Both the position numbers and the translations under genes were made by a program. Source: Anarhynchus alexandrinus (Eukaryota > Chordata > Aves > Charadriiformes > Charadriidae). Taken from it: a stretch of DNA of 64,000 nucleotides. A model generated the notes under the pieces. That model was given only the letters and a program-made list of their open reading frames with translations, was not told the DNA's origin and searched no databases. The number at the start of each line of letters is the position of its first letter. The stretch's first letter is position 1. Location of the stretch: assembly GCA_008711295.1 (NCBI GenBank), contig VUYV01000015.1, positions 3,506,489-3,570,488 of the forward strand, in the 5' to 3' direction. Positions 1 to 12,700 of the stretch are shown here, piece after piece.

Positions 1-126
1 AGGAAAAGGAAAAGGAAAAGGAAAAGGAAAAGGAAAAGGAAAAGGAAAAGGAAAAGGAAAAGGAAAAGGAAAAGGAAAAGGAAAAGGAAAAGGAAAAGGA
101 AGGAAAAAGAAAAAAAGAAAAAAAGG
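1..126. repeat. (GGAAAA)n microsatellite
   Basis: A perfect hexanucleotide array of GGAAAA units runs from the window edge to about position 100, then decays into a purine-rich tail of A runs broken by single G. It is cut by the window boundary, so its full length is unknown. The plus strand is all purine, which could adopt triplex-type structures. Confidence 0.97.
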
Positions 127-3100
127 ACAATTGCTACAAGATTTTTTTTCCAAGTTACATGATCATCTTTTTTATAACTGCATATCTGCTTATTCATCCA
201 CCTCTTCATAACAATTTTGGTCTTCCTGATGTAGTGATGGCAAAATATTCAATTCCTAGATTTTATAAATTTCTCACATAATAAAAGGAGTAAGAATGCA
301 TTATTTCCCCTTTGAGGAAGAAGCAGACGCACGAACTCGCCTCTTATGAGACATGAGAAAAACAATGCTGTGATCCAAATTTTATTAATGTCCCATATAC
401 AGGAAAATCTTCAGTCAGAGCTCATCTCTTGTTAGAAAGACCAACAGCATGCCACAAAGCTGTAGGAAACCAAGCATCACATGCTCCATCACCAGGGTAT
501 GACACATTTTTCATCTGTTTGAGAGTGTTCAGGATTTTTGCCAGATGTTTTCAGAGCAGACAGGGCAGCTAGAATCAATGTGCTTTGTCCTCTGCTCCTG
601 CGATGTACCTCAAGAAGGTTCTGTAAGTGTCCTTTTGAGTAGTATCATTTAAGATAACATACTTACCTGGCAAACAAGTCATCTTTCATGACTGTCAGAG
701 CAAATATGTGCCATGAATGTTTTTCTAGGCGTCTGCTTTCCGTATTCATCCACTGGCCATGATCCTAACTCCACTGGCGTAATGGAAAAGACCTTTATTG
801 TTTGGAACACAGTTTATCTGTCAAGGACAGTGAGATCTTTCTCAAGGGTAGACACATATCTAGCCTGACTTTTAATGGAAGTTGGACAGACTTCTTAAAA
901 AATCCCCCTTCATGCCACCAACAGGGCAGGAGACTTTTCAAAGTGTTCTTGGATTAATTAGCATTCAGTGAAGTGTATTGATGGCTTTTAATCTATTCCT
1001 CTGAAATATTTTGATTTTGAAATCATTATGGCTGTGAGCTAGGGTAAATATGGCACCTAATTTTACTCCCAGGTGGGTAAACTGTAAACCATGGCATATC
1101 TGGAAGAGGTTTTGTTGTTATTGTTGTTCTTTTCATATGCAGCTCAGTGTGCCTTTGAAGAACTTCAATAGATTTCTTTGATTCTGGACCAGCAGTGCTT
1201 AAAATACTCAATAGATGATTGAATAAGATGGGTTATAGGGAAAGGTTTGTCAGTAGCAGCCTCAAGCAAAATGCAAAGATTATACCAGTAGATTTCAATA
1301 GATTTCCTCTATCTGCCTCTAAAAGTCTAAACTTTGGGGGGTCTTGCATACAAGTGTGAATTTGAGCCATCTGTTTATCTCAGGACTATAACAAGAAAAA
1401 TCAACCACCACAAGTATGACCCTCTTTTCTATAGTTTTTCAATATTTGATCTTCCAAAGCTTTTCTCTCATTCTTGCTGGGCACTGTCAGATTCAGAGCT
1501 TGCCGTTTCAAGTCTGTTTAAATGTTCTTTATTGTCTGTCATTTTTGCACACATACACACCCCAAACCAATTCACACATACAAAAACACATACAAAGTAC
1601 TTATCTTCATTTGCTGATCAGATTTTAGCAAAAGTTTTAGCAAAGGAGGAAAAACAAACGCCCAGAATATCCTTCTTTTTACCTCCTCCTGGTTTAACAC
1701 ATTGGGGAGACAAAAGCTTTCCTGACCTCAAAGGACTCTTCACTTGTCTTGAAAAGGATATTTTTTTCAGACTGTTCTACTTAAGCTTCTTTTTAGTTAT
1801 TTGCAACTTCACAATCCCATTCACAAACTGTTGCCATGGTAAATAATTATATCACAGATGAATTGTGTATGCTCCCACTTCATGGCTGGAAGAGAAATTG
1901 TAAAAGGAGAGGTGAGAATGAGAGAGAGAGAGAGAGAAAGAAAAAAATCAAAATCCTTTAAAATTACAGGGGAGAGAGTTGAGAAATGATTGCCTCCTCG
2001 TTAACATAATTAACTCCATGAATTATAAATTGGTATTAGAACTTCTGACAAAAGGAGTAATTATATTTACTCATGTAAAATTAAACAATACCAAAAAAAA
2101 ATTAATGGGATTCACCAGAAGCTCTGTTAATATTATCATAAAATTCACAGATCCAAATAGTTCAGATTCAGAAGTGATTTAAGCAGCATAAACTTTAGTG
2201 CTTCTTAGATTTCAATAGAGTGAACATGTTTCCTCAGTGGTTTATAATCAAACTGTGGCAAAAAAGCACATAAAACCACCCATTCTTCAGACAAGGGAGT
2301 ACTAATATACAGAGACAGCTGTATTCTTCCTAAACAGGGGCTGCTCATAGGTAACTTTTTGTTTTTGCAGGGAATTTGTAAACACACACAAAGCTATATA
2401 CCGCTACATAGGCACTTCTCATGAGAAGAATAAATTCCGCAGTTGATCTCTGAACTCTGGGAGAACAAGGAGAATATAACAGATGCAATGGTAAGGCAAG
2501 AGGTAATCTAAGCCACTGGTTTGCCTTTGATGTTACCGCCCCCATAAGTATATATTTGCTTCTGTATAATGCACATAAACCTCAGTATCCTTCTTGCTTA
2601 AATTTAGATATACAAAATTCAGGGCTTAGTCTGACGTGGTTAGCCAGGTTTCTTCTGGAATCACTGTAGACAGACAGCTCAAAACAGTGATTGTGCCCAT
2701 CTGAAATGAGCTCTGTATTAGATGGGGTTGATTGCTTTATGGAGATGTCCTCCTTGTTTTTCTCCCAACTTAAATGACACGTTCTTTTTTTTTATCATTA
2801 TTTTCCAAAACCTTATCTAATTTTCCTATTCTTTCTTTGTATTGCAAGTATCCAACAACATTTTTTTTTTCCTCTTGATAGCATAAATTGTTGCCCATGC
2901 CCCAATATTTTAATGCTTCATATTTGCTACTTGGGTTTATCTATTTATTTATCTATCCTCTTATTTATTTATTTATATATTTTTCACTGTTGTTGTTATT
3001 TCTTTTCCAGCAGGAATCACTCATGCAATCCTACATGCACTGTGATGCACCATCCATGTTTTCAAACATGGGTCTATAAAGTAGTAACAGGATCTTTGGA

Positions 3101-6100
3101 GCTAAAGAAGTTGGTCCACCGAGCAGTAGCCAATGTGACTGGTTCTCTGCAGGGGGAGAAACTGGCAGAGATGGTGTAATGTGCTAGTGTTAAGTCAGTT
3201 GTTCATTTTAACTGTTAATGGGTGCGGTATTTACCAAGCTTCCAAAGTTGTTGCCCTAACTCGTACATCAATCAGCTATCCATAGTCTCTTTAGCTCATG
3301 AACCCAGACAGATATTTTCAGCCTTAGATGAATGATCAGCTTTGAAATCCCCCACCCCTCCCACCCCCACATATTGCACTCAGCAACTGCATTTACCTTT
3401 CACCAAGTTTTTGTATCCTGTATGAATCCTTCATTCCCCATCCTGATCAGACACACAGAAAAGAGTAGTCACTTCACCCAAGGCTTGTCTGCACTTAGTA
3501 TTTCACCCAGGGCATTAATTTCAATTTTCATGTTTCTACACTATTTTTTCCCCTGCTCTCTCGTTCTCTCTTACAACTTTGTATATGCCAAAAGCCTTAC
3601 CTGCCAACTGTTGGGAAAAAAAAATGTGATTTCTATTGAATAGTGCACTTTGGAATGAAAGAAAACATTGTATAAACGAGGCTGAGGAACTCATTCACCT
3701 ATGCCTATATTACTGTGAAATCAATTATGCAGGGCTCTTTCGAAAGTTACTGATTGTAGCAAATTGAATGGCCTCCATTTCAGCATAATTTGGAGAGGTT
3801 GATGTAATCAGAGACCTTACACCATGGTGAGATACAAGATTCTTGATATTCAGATGGGAAAAAGGCTACAATGGTTAAGCTTATTCTGTACTCTCCGCTT
3901 ACCGGCTGTAATGCTTTCATAAGTACAAATGAAATTGTTTTGATGAAGGCGGAGATGGTTCTAAGGGATAGGAAAAGGGGAGAAAAAGAACGAGGAGAGG
4001 GAAAAAAAAAAACCAGCCAACCAACCTATATCAGGTTGTTTGAAATCAAGGTACTGTACTGTTAAGCGAGGCAGCAGTAGAATCTAATCCTGAGCATAAT
4101 TGGTTGCAAATGAAACACTTTAATATCAAATCTTGAGTTGTGCCCTGGAGCTGCAGTTCAGGTTTGCATGAGCTACATGTAAGTGGAGGTAAAATGTCTT
4201 TTCTTTTTTTTTTTTTTCCCCTTTGTGAATGCACATTCTATTTCAGTCCGTTGGAAATTTGCGGGGCAAAATAATTGCTCTTCAGTTTATATGCAAAGAT
4301 ATTCTGCCCTGAGAAGTTTTGTCCTGCTAAAAATAATAACAAACAAACAAATAAATAAATAAAACAACTCAAGAACAACGAAAATAAGCAAATTCCCAAC
4401 AAAATCCATTTCATAATGTCAGCCTGTGGCTCAGTGTTCTGTGATGTGTAGATGTTTATTAAACCTATGGTGATATTATAGAATGACATTTTATTTGTAC
4501 TGACAATCTTTTGGATAAGTGTCACAGTAAACTTAACAGACAGAGAGCAGCAGAAAGTGAAGTTGTCTGGAAAAGGGGAGGGAATATTAGCACTTTGGCT
4601 TCCTAATTTCTCCACGCACTAAAAAACTTCACATTCCAAACCTAATCTGGAGGTGAACTTCATAATTTAGATTTGTCTCTCTTTGCAAAATGAAATTACG
4701 CTCATTACATGCTCCAAGATAATTTTTTGAGAGGAAAAATAAAAGAGCTCATTTTGCTGTAAAATCTGGAGTGAACAGTTCAAATCACATTCTACTGTGT
4801 TCAAGTCACTTAAACCAGTATCGCCCAGTGCCTCTTGTCACTTTAAAGGATGTGATCTCTGCCTTTGCTCTCACAGTCTGTAAATTACAAATAATAACAC
4901 TTCTTTCAACTGGAGTAATAATCTGCATATTAATTTTTTTTTTTTGAGCTAGGAATTAGACCATATTATTTTCATGCAAAATATCAGGTACATAGTGACA
5001 CACCCCTCTCCTTGTTTCTCACTTCATCTACAATACTGTCAATAAATGAAATTCTAATTTCTAGATTTTCCCATTTACATCACTAAGTTTTCAGTTTTTC
5101 AAACTTAATATAATTTGAGTATAGAAACAGTAAATTATCATAGAGAATATTGCAATGTCACCTTAATAATATTTTTCAGTTTAGTTAACTCGAAATAAAA
5201 GAATGAATTAATGTATTTGATTTTCAGTGTTTGAAAAGGTAAAGAATTATTGCTTTCTTCCCTATGCTTATACTCACTTCACTTCTGAAAAAAAAAACAA
5301 ACCCTGAGCATACAAAATTAACCATTAAATTTAAAATTAAAAAATCAGGATTTTTATTTAAAGTTATCTGAAACTGGAAACCTGAATCTCACACATATCA
5401 CAATGCTTCAAAAATTCTCAGTTCATGCAGATCTCTCAGTTTAAAAAGCTGTCTACAGTGCCCCAAGGTTTTAACTGTTGTGATCTTGGTATCCAACCCT
5501 TCTCTAATAACCAACAAGTTTCCTAACTCATGAATGATGGAAATATGGAATCCTGGGCCTTGACCAAGAAATGCTCACCTATTATGTTCCAAGTGGCTGG
5601 AAGTTCATAATATTTTCTATAGGATCCATATTTACTTAGTTAAATTTACCATAGGTCATAAAAAAGCTGCCTACTTTCATTTTCCTACCTACAGAAAAAG
5701 GAGAATTGACTTCTTTCTGGGCACTTTAAGACTCTATCTTTGCATGGCAAATTTACTCTGCAGTATAGGTGGCTGCAGTGCCTTCCCAGGGATGAAAAAT
5801 TAAGAAATCTGGGTTGTGTATATTTAATACAGCATGCATCCTGAATATAAATTTCATACAAAATATAAAGAGAGAAAAAGCATGGAAACATTATTGATTC
5901 TTGACTGAGATTATATGCATGGGTAACTAAATGATATCAGCCTGATAGGGAGTTTGACAGAAAGGAGCCACAACATCCTCCATAGTCCTTATATGTAGAA
6001 ACTAGAAAACTAAATCTGTTGTTTATCCAGACCCTTTTCATTTATGAATATAAAATTGTAGATATTTACTCCCAAGAGGTGATTCTTGGAAAGTATTGCA

Positions 6101-6195
6101 ATCTTAGGGGTGAAGTTCCCTAAAACAGACTCTCTGTCACTTTATGCTAACCGGCAGCTTACTGTCACAATGGCATCTCAATACTATAATAGAAA
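127..6195. other. unique AT-rich sequence, no gene recognised
   Basis: No coding sequence is supported. The longest open frames (for example 1334-1846, plus) have low-complexity, hydrophobic or Phe/Ser-rich content and no recognisable domain. Small simple repeats are present: (GA)n at 1920-1937, TTTA/TCTA-rich at 2939-2990, poly-T near 4204-4219 and AAAC/AAAT units at 4329-4365. A stretch at about 4795-4920 has weak MIR-like wording but was not called. Confidence 0.6.
4329..4365. repeat. AAAC/AAAT tetranucleotide-rich tract
   Basis: Short run of AAAC units passing into AAAT units. It could be a decayed A-rich tail, but no retroposed body was recognised next to it. Confidence 0.8.
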
Positions 6196-7328
6196 ATAGA
6201 ATCATAGAGTGGTTTAGGTTGGAAGGGACCTTGAAGATCATCGAGTTCCAACCCCCCTGCCATAGGCAGGGACACCTCCCACTAGACCAGGCTGCCCAAG
6301 GCCTCGTCCAGCCTGGCCTTGAACACCTCCAGGGATGGGGCCTCAACAACCTCTCTGGGCAACCTGTTCCAGTGCCTTATCAAACTTAAGGTGAAAAACT
6401 TCTTCCTAATGTTCAATCTAAACCTGCCCTCTTCCAGTTTGAAGCCATTCCCCCTTGTCCTATCACTACATGCCCTAGTAAAAAGTCCTTCCCCAGCTCT
6501 CCTGTAGGCCCCCTTTAGGTACTGGAAGGCCGCAATAAGATCTTCCTGGAGCCTTCTCTTCTCCAGGCTGAACAGCCCCAACTCTCTCAGCCTCTCCTCA
6601 GAGGAGAAGTGCTCCAGCTCTTGGGTCATCCTCGTGGCTCTCCTCTGGACACGCTCCAGCAGGTCCATGTACTTCTTATGTTGGGGACTCCAGAGCTGGA
6701 TGCAGTACTCCAGGTGGGGTCTCATGAGAGTGGAGTAGAGGGGCAGAATCACCTCCCTCGCCCTGCTGGCCACACTGCTTTTGATGCAGCCCAGGATGCG
6801 GTTGGCCTTCTGGGCTGCGATCGCACATTGCTGGCTCATGTTGAGCTTCTCGTCAATCAACACACCCAGGTCCTTCTCCTCAGAGCTGCTCTCCAGCCAT
6901 TCCCCGCCCAGCCTGTGTTTGTGCTTGGGATTGCCCCGACCCAGATGTAAGACCTTGCACTTGGCCTTGTTGAACTGCATGAGGTTGGCTTGGGCCCACC
7001 TCTCCAGCCTGTCCAGGTCCCTCTGGATGGCATCCCTCCCCTCCAGCATGTCTACCTCTCCAAACAGCTTGGTGTCGTCGGCAAACTTGCTGAGGGTGCA
7101 CTCCACCCCACTGTCCATGTCGCTGACAGATATGTTGAACAGTACAGGTCCCAGCACCGACCCCTGAGGAACGCCACTTGTCACTGGTCTCCACTTGGAC
7201 ATTGAGCCGTTGACCGCAACTCTTTGAGTGCGACCGTCCAGCCAGTTCTTTATCCACCAAGTGGTCCATTTGTCGAATCCATGTCTCTTCAATTTAGAGA
7301 CCAGGATATCGTGTGGGACAGTGTCAAA
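6196..7328 (-). mobile_element. CR1 LINE, 5'-truncated, young copy
   Basis: Read on the minus strand this is the 3' 1.1 kb of a CR1 non-LTR retrotransposon. The 3' end lies at 6196, with the octamer-type tail read on the plus strand as ATAGAATCATAG. The short 3' UTR is 6196-6281, and the rest is the C-terminal half of the reverse transcriptase. Similarity stops abruptly at about 7328, just after the codons for the FDTVPHDIL segment, which is ordinary 5' truncation during target-primed reverse transcription. It belongs to the same subfamily as the gapped copy at 30430-31347. The ORF is undamaged across its whole preserved length, so the insertion is probably fairly recent. Confidence 0.96.
6282..7292 (-). 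pseudogene. CR1 ORF2 reverse transcriptase, C-terminal fragment (open)
   Basis: A 336-residue open frame from the CR1 ORF2 protein, which in an intact element is an endonuclease-reverse transcriptase that copies its own RNA at nicked chromosomal DNA. Visible here are the conserved GVPQG (residues 40-44) and the catalytic FADD (70-73), followed by the CR1-specific C-terminal region with LRPHLEYC-like and [10 protein letters not shown] motifs. The first residue counted is a TTG codon. The homologous frame continues upstream to about 7328, so there is no true start. The endonuclease domain and RT fingers, including the first catalytic Asp motif, are missing, so it cannot be an active enzyme. No internal stop or frameshift is seen. 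Confidence 0.95.
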
Positions 7329-8853
7329 CGATAGATAAATAGATTAAAAGTAATACAGATTTCATTCAAACGTAGAATATTGAAAGAAGCACCTAAAACA
7401 AAATTTTAAGTTTCTAAAGACTTTGACTTTGAAATGGTCCTATTCTGTTTCAGATATGGAGAAGTATTTGCATGTCCAAAATAACGTGCACTACACAAGT
7501 TGTTTCAATAATAGGCATTGCCTCATCCTACAAACACTGCTTTGCCTCAGCTGCTGAAGGTCATTTCTGTCTGCAGCTGTCTTGCTGTCTCCTTAGCTAA
7601 ATTCTTCTACAAACGCCTCAAAATGCAGTCTGCTTTATTTTGCTTTTCTATTTCCTTCACTAAAAAGACAAAACCAGAAAGCTACCTGTAACTTCCAATT
7701 ACAATGGGTTCTCCAACTTTGCTCTTAGTCCTTATTGTATGAGAGGAAAAGAGGAAAGGAAAAGGTTACAGCCTAACTGGGCAATTACATACCACAAATA
7801 CAATTGAATGACAGCTGGACAATTAACCATCTACAATACAGCATTCCTATTAACTTCTTCAGACCATAAACCTGGAGTAGTGAACACAGTTCATAAGTAA
7901 GGAAACAGGTAAGCCACCCATCCATACTGGCAGAAAGCTTTCTTGGAAAACATTTCTCGTTTGCCTGAATTTCACTCTGCTGTTAATGTGAAAGGAGATG
8001 GGGACAGAGGGGAGGAAAGGACAAAAAAATCCTGCAGATAAATTTAAAATTTTACAAGGGGGGAAATAACTATAAAACAAGGGGGAAAAAATGCATTATA
8101 ACCCAAAGAGAAGCATGTATCTTGAAAATAAATATCTCCCAAGCTCATAAACAGTGAGGCCAATGGTCATGAACGTAGCAGATGTTTATTGCCTCGTGCA
8201 CCCTCTGCTACTTTGGGATAATCACTTAAATATTGCCAAATCCAGTTTGAATTTAAATTAGCTTCATATTTTCTTTCATGATTATTCCATTAAAAAAATC
8301 ATACGATTAGCCAATTAAACAGAGAGGGAGAAGGGGGAAAAAAAAGAAAAGAAAAGAAAAAAAAAACAGTAGGAGAGCAATAGCCTTTAATATTTTCAAT
8401 TAAGATGCAGTGCCACCAATAAAAGAGGCTTACATTTTCATTTTATGGGCACCTATGGAGAGCATTATGACACAAATGACTCAGAGCAAGGTAATCGTTT
8501 CAAAATATATTGTAGTGGAGGACTGTAAACAGTGCAGTGTATTAGCTTAGATGGCATGTGATGAAAATACCAAGCTTCCAGAAGTGCATTCACTATTGGT
8601 TTCAATATTTCTTAGGGCACGCATTTGCAATGCATGCCTCCTTTTATGGGAGCCAAAGGAACGTCCTTACAGAGACCAAAGCCCACTGCCACAGAGGAGT
8701 CTGCTCCTTGAGTTGTGCTTACATGTCACGCTGGCTTTTGACTCTACCCAGACACATCAGGCCCAGGTACCAAGCTGTGGAAGAGGTTTCTAATAATATG
8801 CAATCCCATGAAATCATTTGAGGCTGGTGTAAATGAGCCATGGACAGAGGGGG
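7329..8853. other. unique sequence, possible conserved non-coding block
   Basis: No gene or repeat recognised. A purine-rich simple tract lies at 8330-8370. The segment about 8110-8520 is high-complexity AT-rich sequence with homeodomain-type core words (TAATTA-like, CCAATTAA) and no repeat wording. That is the look of a vertebrate conserved non-coding element, but conservation could not be tested. Confidence 0.5.
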
Positions 8854-9749
8854 TGTGGTGGGCTGACCCTGGCTGGACACCAGGTGACCACCAAAGCCGC
8901 TTTATCACTCCCCTCCTCAACTGGTCAGGGGAGAGAAAATATGATGAAAGTTTTGTGGGTCGAGATAAGGACAGAAAGAGATTACCCAGCAATTACCGTC
9001 ACGGACAAAACAGGCTCAACTCCAGGAAACTAATTTAGTTTATTGCCAATTAGAAGTCAGAGTAGGATAATGAGAAATAAAAACCAAATCTTAAAACACC
9101 TTCCCTCCACTGCTCCCTTCCTCCTGGGCTCAACTTCACTCCCTTTTTCTCTGCCTCTTCTGCCCCTGAGTGGCACAGGAGAATGGGGAATGGGGGTTGC
9201 GGTCAATTCATCACATGGTGTCTCTGCCGCTCCTTCCTCCTCATCACAGGTCCTGCCAGGAGCCTGCTCCAATGTGGGTTTCCCATGAGGTCACAGCCTC
9301 ATTCAGGCACCCACATATTCCAGTGTGGGGTCCTCCATGGGCTGCAGGTGAATATCTGCTCCACCATTAACCTCCACGGACTTCAGGGGGACTGCCTGCC
9401 TCACCATGGTCTTCACCAAGGGCTGCAGGGGGATCTCCACTCGGGCCCTGGAGCACCTCCTCCCCCTCCTTCTTCATCGACCTTGGTGTCTGCAGAATTG
9501 TTGCTTTCACATATTGTCACTCCTCTCAGACAACTGCTGTTGTACAGTTTGGGTTGGGTTTTTTTTCCCCTTCTTAAATATGTTATACCAGAGATGCTAC
9601 CAGTGTCACTGATGGGCTTAGCCTAGGCCAGTGGTGCGTCCATCTTGGAGCCGGCTGACATTGGCTCTATTGGACACAGGGAAATCTTCTATCAGCTTCT
9701 CACAGAAGCCAACCCTGCTACCAAAGCCTTGGCACTCAAACCCAATACA
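8854..9749 (-). mobile_element. solo LTR of an endogenous retrovirus (about 896 bp)
   Basis: The element starts TGTGGTGGGCTG and ends CCAATACA on the plus strand, a TG...CA LTR. Its wording matches a widespread bird ERV LTR family that I recognise but will not name. Transcription signals point to the minus strand: a TATA-like TATTTAAG near 9572-9582 and AATAAA (TTTATT on plus) at 9039-9044. Internal GC-rich modules built around GGGCTGCAGG recur between about 9240 and 9450. GGGG is directly next to both ends (8850-8853 and 9750-9753), a possible but low-complexity 4-bp target duplication. No gag, pol or env sequence is attached, so it is a solo LTR left by LTR-LTR recombination. The 147-residue open frame at 9183-9626 is LTR sequence, not a gene. 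Confidence 0.88.
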
Positions 9750-12700
9750 GGGGTAAGTCACATATTTATCAGCAAAATGTCAGCTAGGAGCCACTGTCGC
9801 TGCCCATACATAACTTGAAGAAAGCAAGACAAGTTTATCAGAAATCCTTCCATCCCTAAAGCCCAGACAGAACCTCCATTACCTTCTTTATGGTAACATC
9901 TAAGAAAGTATATTATAATCAGAAACACTGGGTTTGAGTTTTAGCAAGGGATAATCACTTCCAGTTAACTCCATTAAGTGATTTGATCTTTATGAAGGTC
10001 TTTTCCCAGTTTAAAGATATTTATTAATTTAGAATTTTAACTTTTTTTTAAAGAAAAAATCCCCTTGAAATAGGACAAAATCTCAGGACAAGAGTTATAT
10101 TGACTTGTTCTGACAAAATCTTTTTCTTTCCTTCCCCCTCTTTTGAAACTCTACACTTTTCCCTTCATAGAAAAGAGTTTGCAAAATACAAAAAGTGGTA
10201 GACCTGCTTGGTTAATACTTCACTAAATGATCTCCCACTACTTTGTTGGCAGGACAACACATGTCCAGCATGTTATTTGCTACTTGTAAATTCCTTATGA
10301 AGTACCCTCATGTGGCATTCATTACAGCAATGGTTTTAACTTGACTCTACCAGGCCAATTCCTTGATCTTGTCAGTCTCCTTTTTTTAATTAAAATTTTA
10401 AAACGGGTGTAGAGTGACATATAGCAAGGCACCTTTGGGTGACTCCACCTTCCTTGTTAAAGGAAAAAAGATGTCAGGCGAACACAGATCATTAGGAATG
10501 TAAATAAAGCAATAGCTGGGACTGAAGTCTGAAACAAAAAGGTTATTAGAGATGGATGAATATGGAGACTGAAGTGGAAGAAGTAACTCTGTTGTTATTT
10601 TGCATATGCCTAGTAAGAAGACTTGCTACTTCCTTCCTGTATCCGTAACACCCCCTGACTCCCCACCCAGTGAAATTTTGGAGTCTAACTTCAAGCTAGT
10701 GTCCTTGAGTTGTTTACTGTAACAGTGTTGCTCCTTTTAAAATGTAACCCAAAGGAAGGATGCCTTTGAATGTAAATGGTAGATGAAATTTAGAATCTGA
10801 CAGATAAGACCCATCATAGCTTTTTGATATTTGCCAAAAAGGTCACATTTATGACCAGCATTTCTGAAGCCTAAATATTTGAACTGGAGATCAAATTCTA
10901 TTGGAGTTACTTAACCAGACAGTAAAATGTCATGTTTTCAATATAATGAGTAGAAATGGTATGATTTTGGATCAAGAGGAAATTGTCATGATTAGGGTGG
11001 AATGACAGTGGAGAACTTCACAATCTCCTAAATCACTCTGTCAGCTGGATGTTCTTCAGCAAGGTATTCTATAATGGGAGCAGTATTTATGTATTTTACA
11101 CTTCGTAGCCATAGATTTTTCTAATTTCCTCTACTCTGGTGATTTATTGCAGATTACTTGTCTGATTGACAACAGACGTATGCAGGTGTAATCAGTGGAG
11201 ATATTGGCAAATGACACCAATGGAGGATAGGTGTTACAGGGGGTTAACATAGTTGCTTCATTTAACTGCAGACATGAGTTCTTAATAATGGCTTTGGATG
11301 CTCTTTAATATTAAAATTTTCAGGAATGGTTTAGTTTCAGGTTCAAATGAAAATCAAGTCCCTTGTGCCTTAAAAATGTATTCATTTAGATGTATCAAAT
11401 GGGAATGCTGTTATGGGAAAATCTCAGACCTTCAAAATTGTGGCAAATCTGTGAGCAGAGAGGTTGATTGAATGAACTGCCTGTTTAGTCAGCTCCAAAG
11501 TGTGTGGAAAACTTTCACATCAACATGCCCATCATTCAAGCTGAAAGAAGAAGATTTTTAAGACATCCAAATATAACCCAATAGGTATGCCTCACAGACA
11601 GATTCTTTGAGGGAACAATGTAATGGACAAGGAAAATACTAGTGGCAAGGGATTTGCATGTAGCATAGTATAAGGACAATATTCTCAATTTTTGACCCTG
11701 AGCTCAGTTAAACATCATCAGGTGTTAATTTATTTGTTTTTGAGGGAAAGGGTTCAAGGAAGAGGGTAAAGCTAGAGTAGCAGTGACAAAGGTGCATGCT
11801 TGTCAAGGGCATAATTCAGAAGCAGGCACTAGACATAATTACTCAGTGACATATGCATTGTTTCAGTACAGGGAATGAAAATAAAGAAGAGACATTAATC
11901 AGAATGATAATCAGTCAATGATGCAATAATGGTGATCTAGCTGTACTTAGTCAGAACACCTCATGTCCAGGAAAATATCCAGGTAGTCACCATTTTCATA
12001 CTGATTATATCATGAAAAATGAGGGTAATGATTCAGGTTTGGCAGCCACAGGGTTCTCTTGTGCTGAGAAACTAATAAATGGACACTAAATCTTGATATA
12101 CTTATCACATTGGGGCTGTCAGGAGTGTATAATCTTCTCCAGAAAAGTTTCCTTGATCATTCGGTGTACCACAGTTTACTTTTCCCACTCGACTAGCACT
12201 TTAATAGCATAAAAATACTTAGTACTATATTAATATTTCCTTTGGATGTTATGTTTCTCATACACATTGATACTCAAATAGTAACTCTTTTCAGTAGAAG
12301 AGGGTGCCTTAACTAAGAAGGGCCAGACGCTAATCTGGGCAGCATTATTTGCCCTATAGGGACACACTGTGGTCCCTTATGAGCTCCTTGAATTTAGATT
12401 TTGGCACAGGCATGTTACCGGTTGGATTGAATCTGGGTAAAATTTTTTATTCTCTCCACCTGTTCTACATATTGAATGAGAAGAGTTATTATTTGCTTCT
12501 GTTACTGATGAGATTTAAATTACTTCCTTCTCTCTCCAAGCCAGAAGGAAGCAGGGTAGTTATTGTAGCTACAGAGAGTACTTCCATTTTGGGAAGCTCA
12601 CCTATCAGAAGCTAGAATTAAGTATTTTAACTTTCCCTAAAACATTTTGTCATGATTTGAAAAAATTTTTTTCTTCTTTTTTTTTTTCTTTTCTTTTACT

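Noticed and set aside
1334..1846. 170-residue plus-strand open frame
   Set aside because: Phe/Ser/Leu-rich, no recognisable domain, in AT-rich sequence where such frames occur by chance; no promoter or splice context seen.
4795..4920. MIR-like wording (AAGTCACTTAA, then TCTGTAAATTACAAATAAT)
   Set aside because: Too few ordered matches, and a long interruption between them.
9183..9626. 147-residue plus-strand frame
   Set aside because: Lies inside the solo LTR and runs against its transcription direction.
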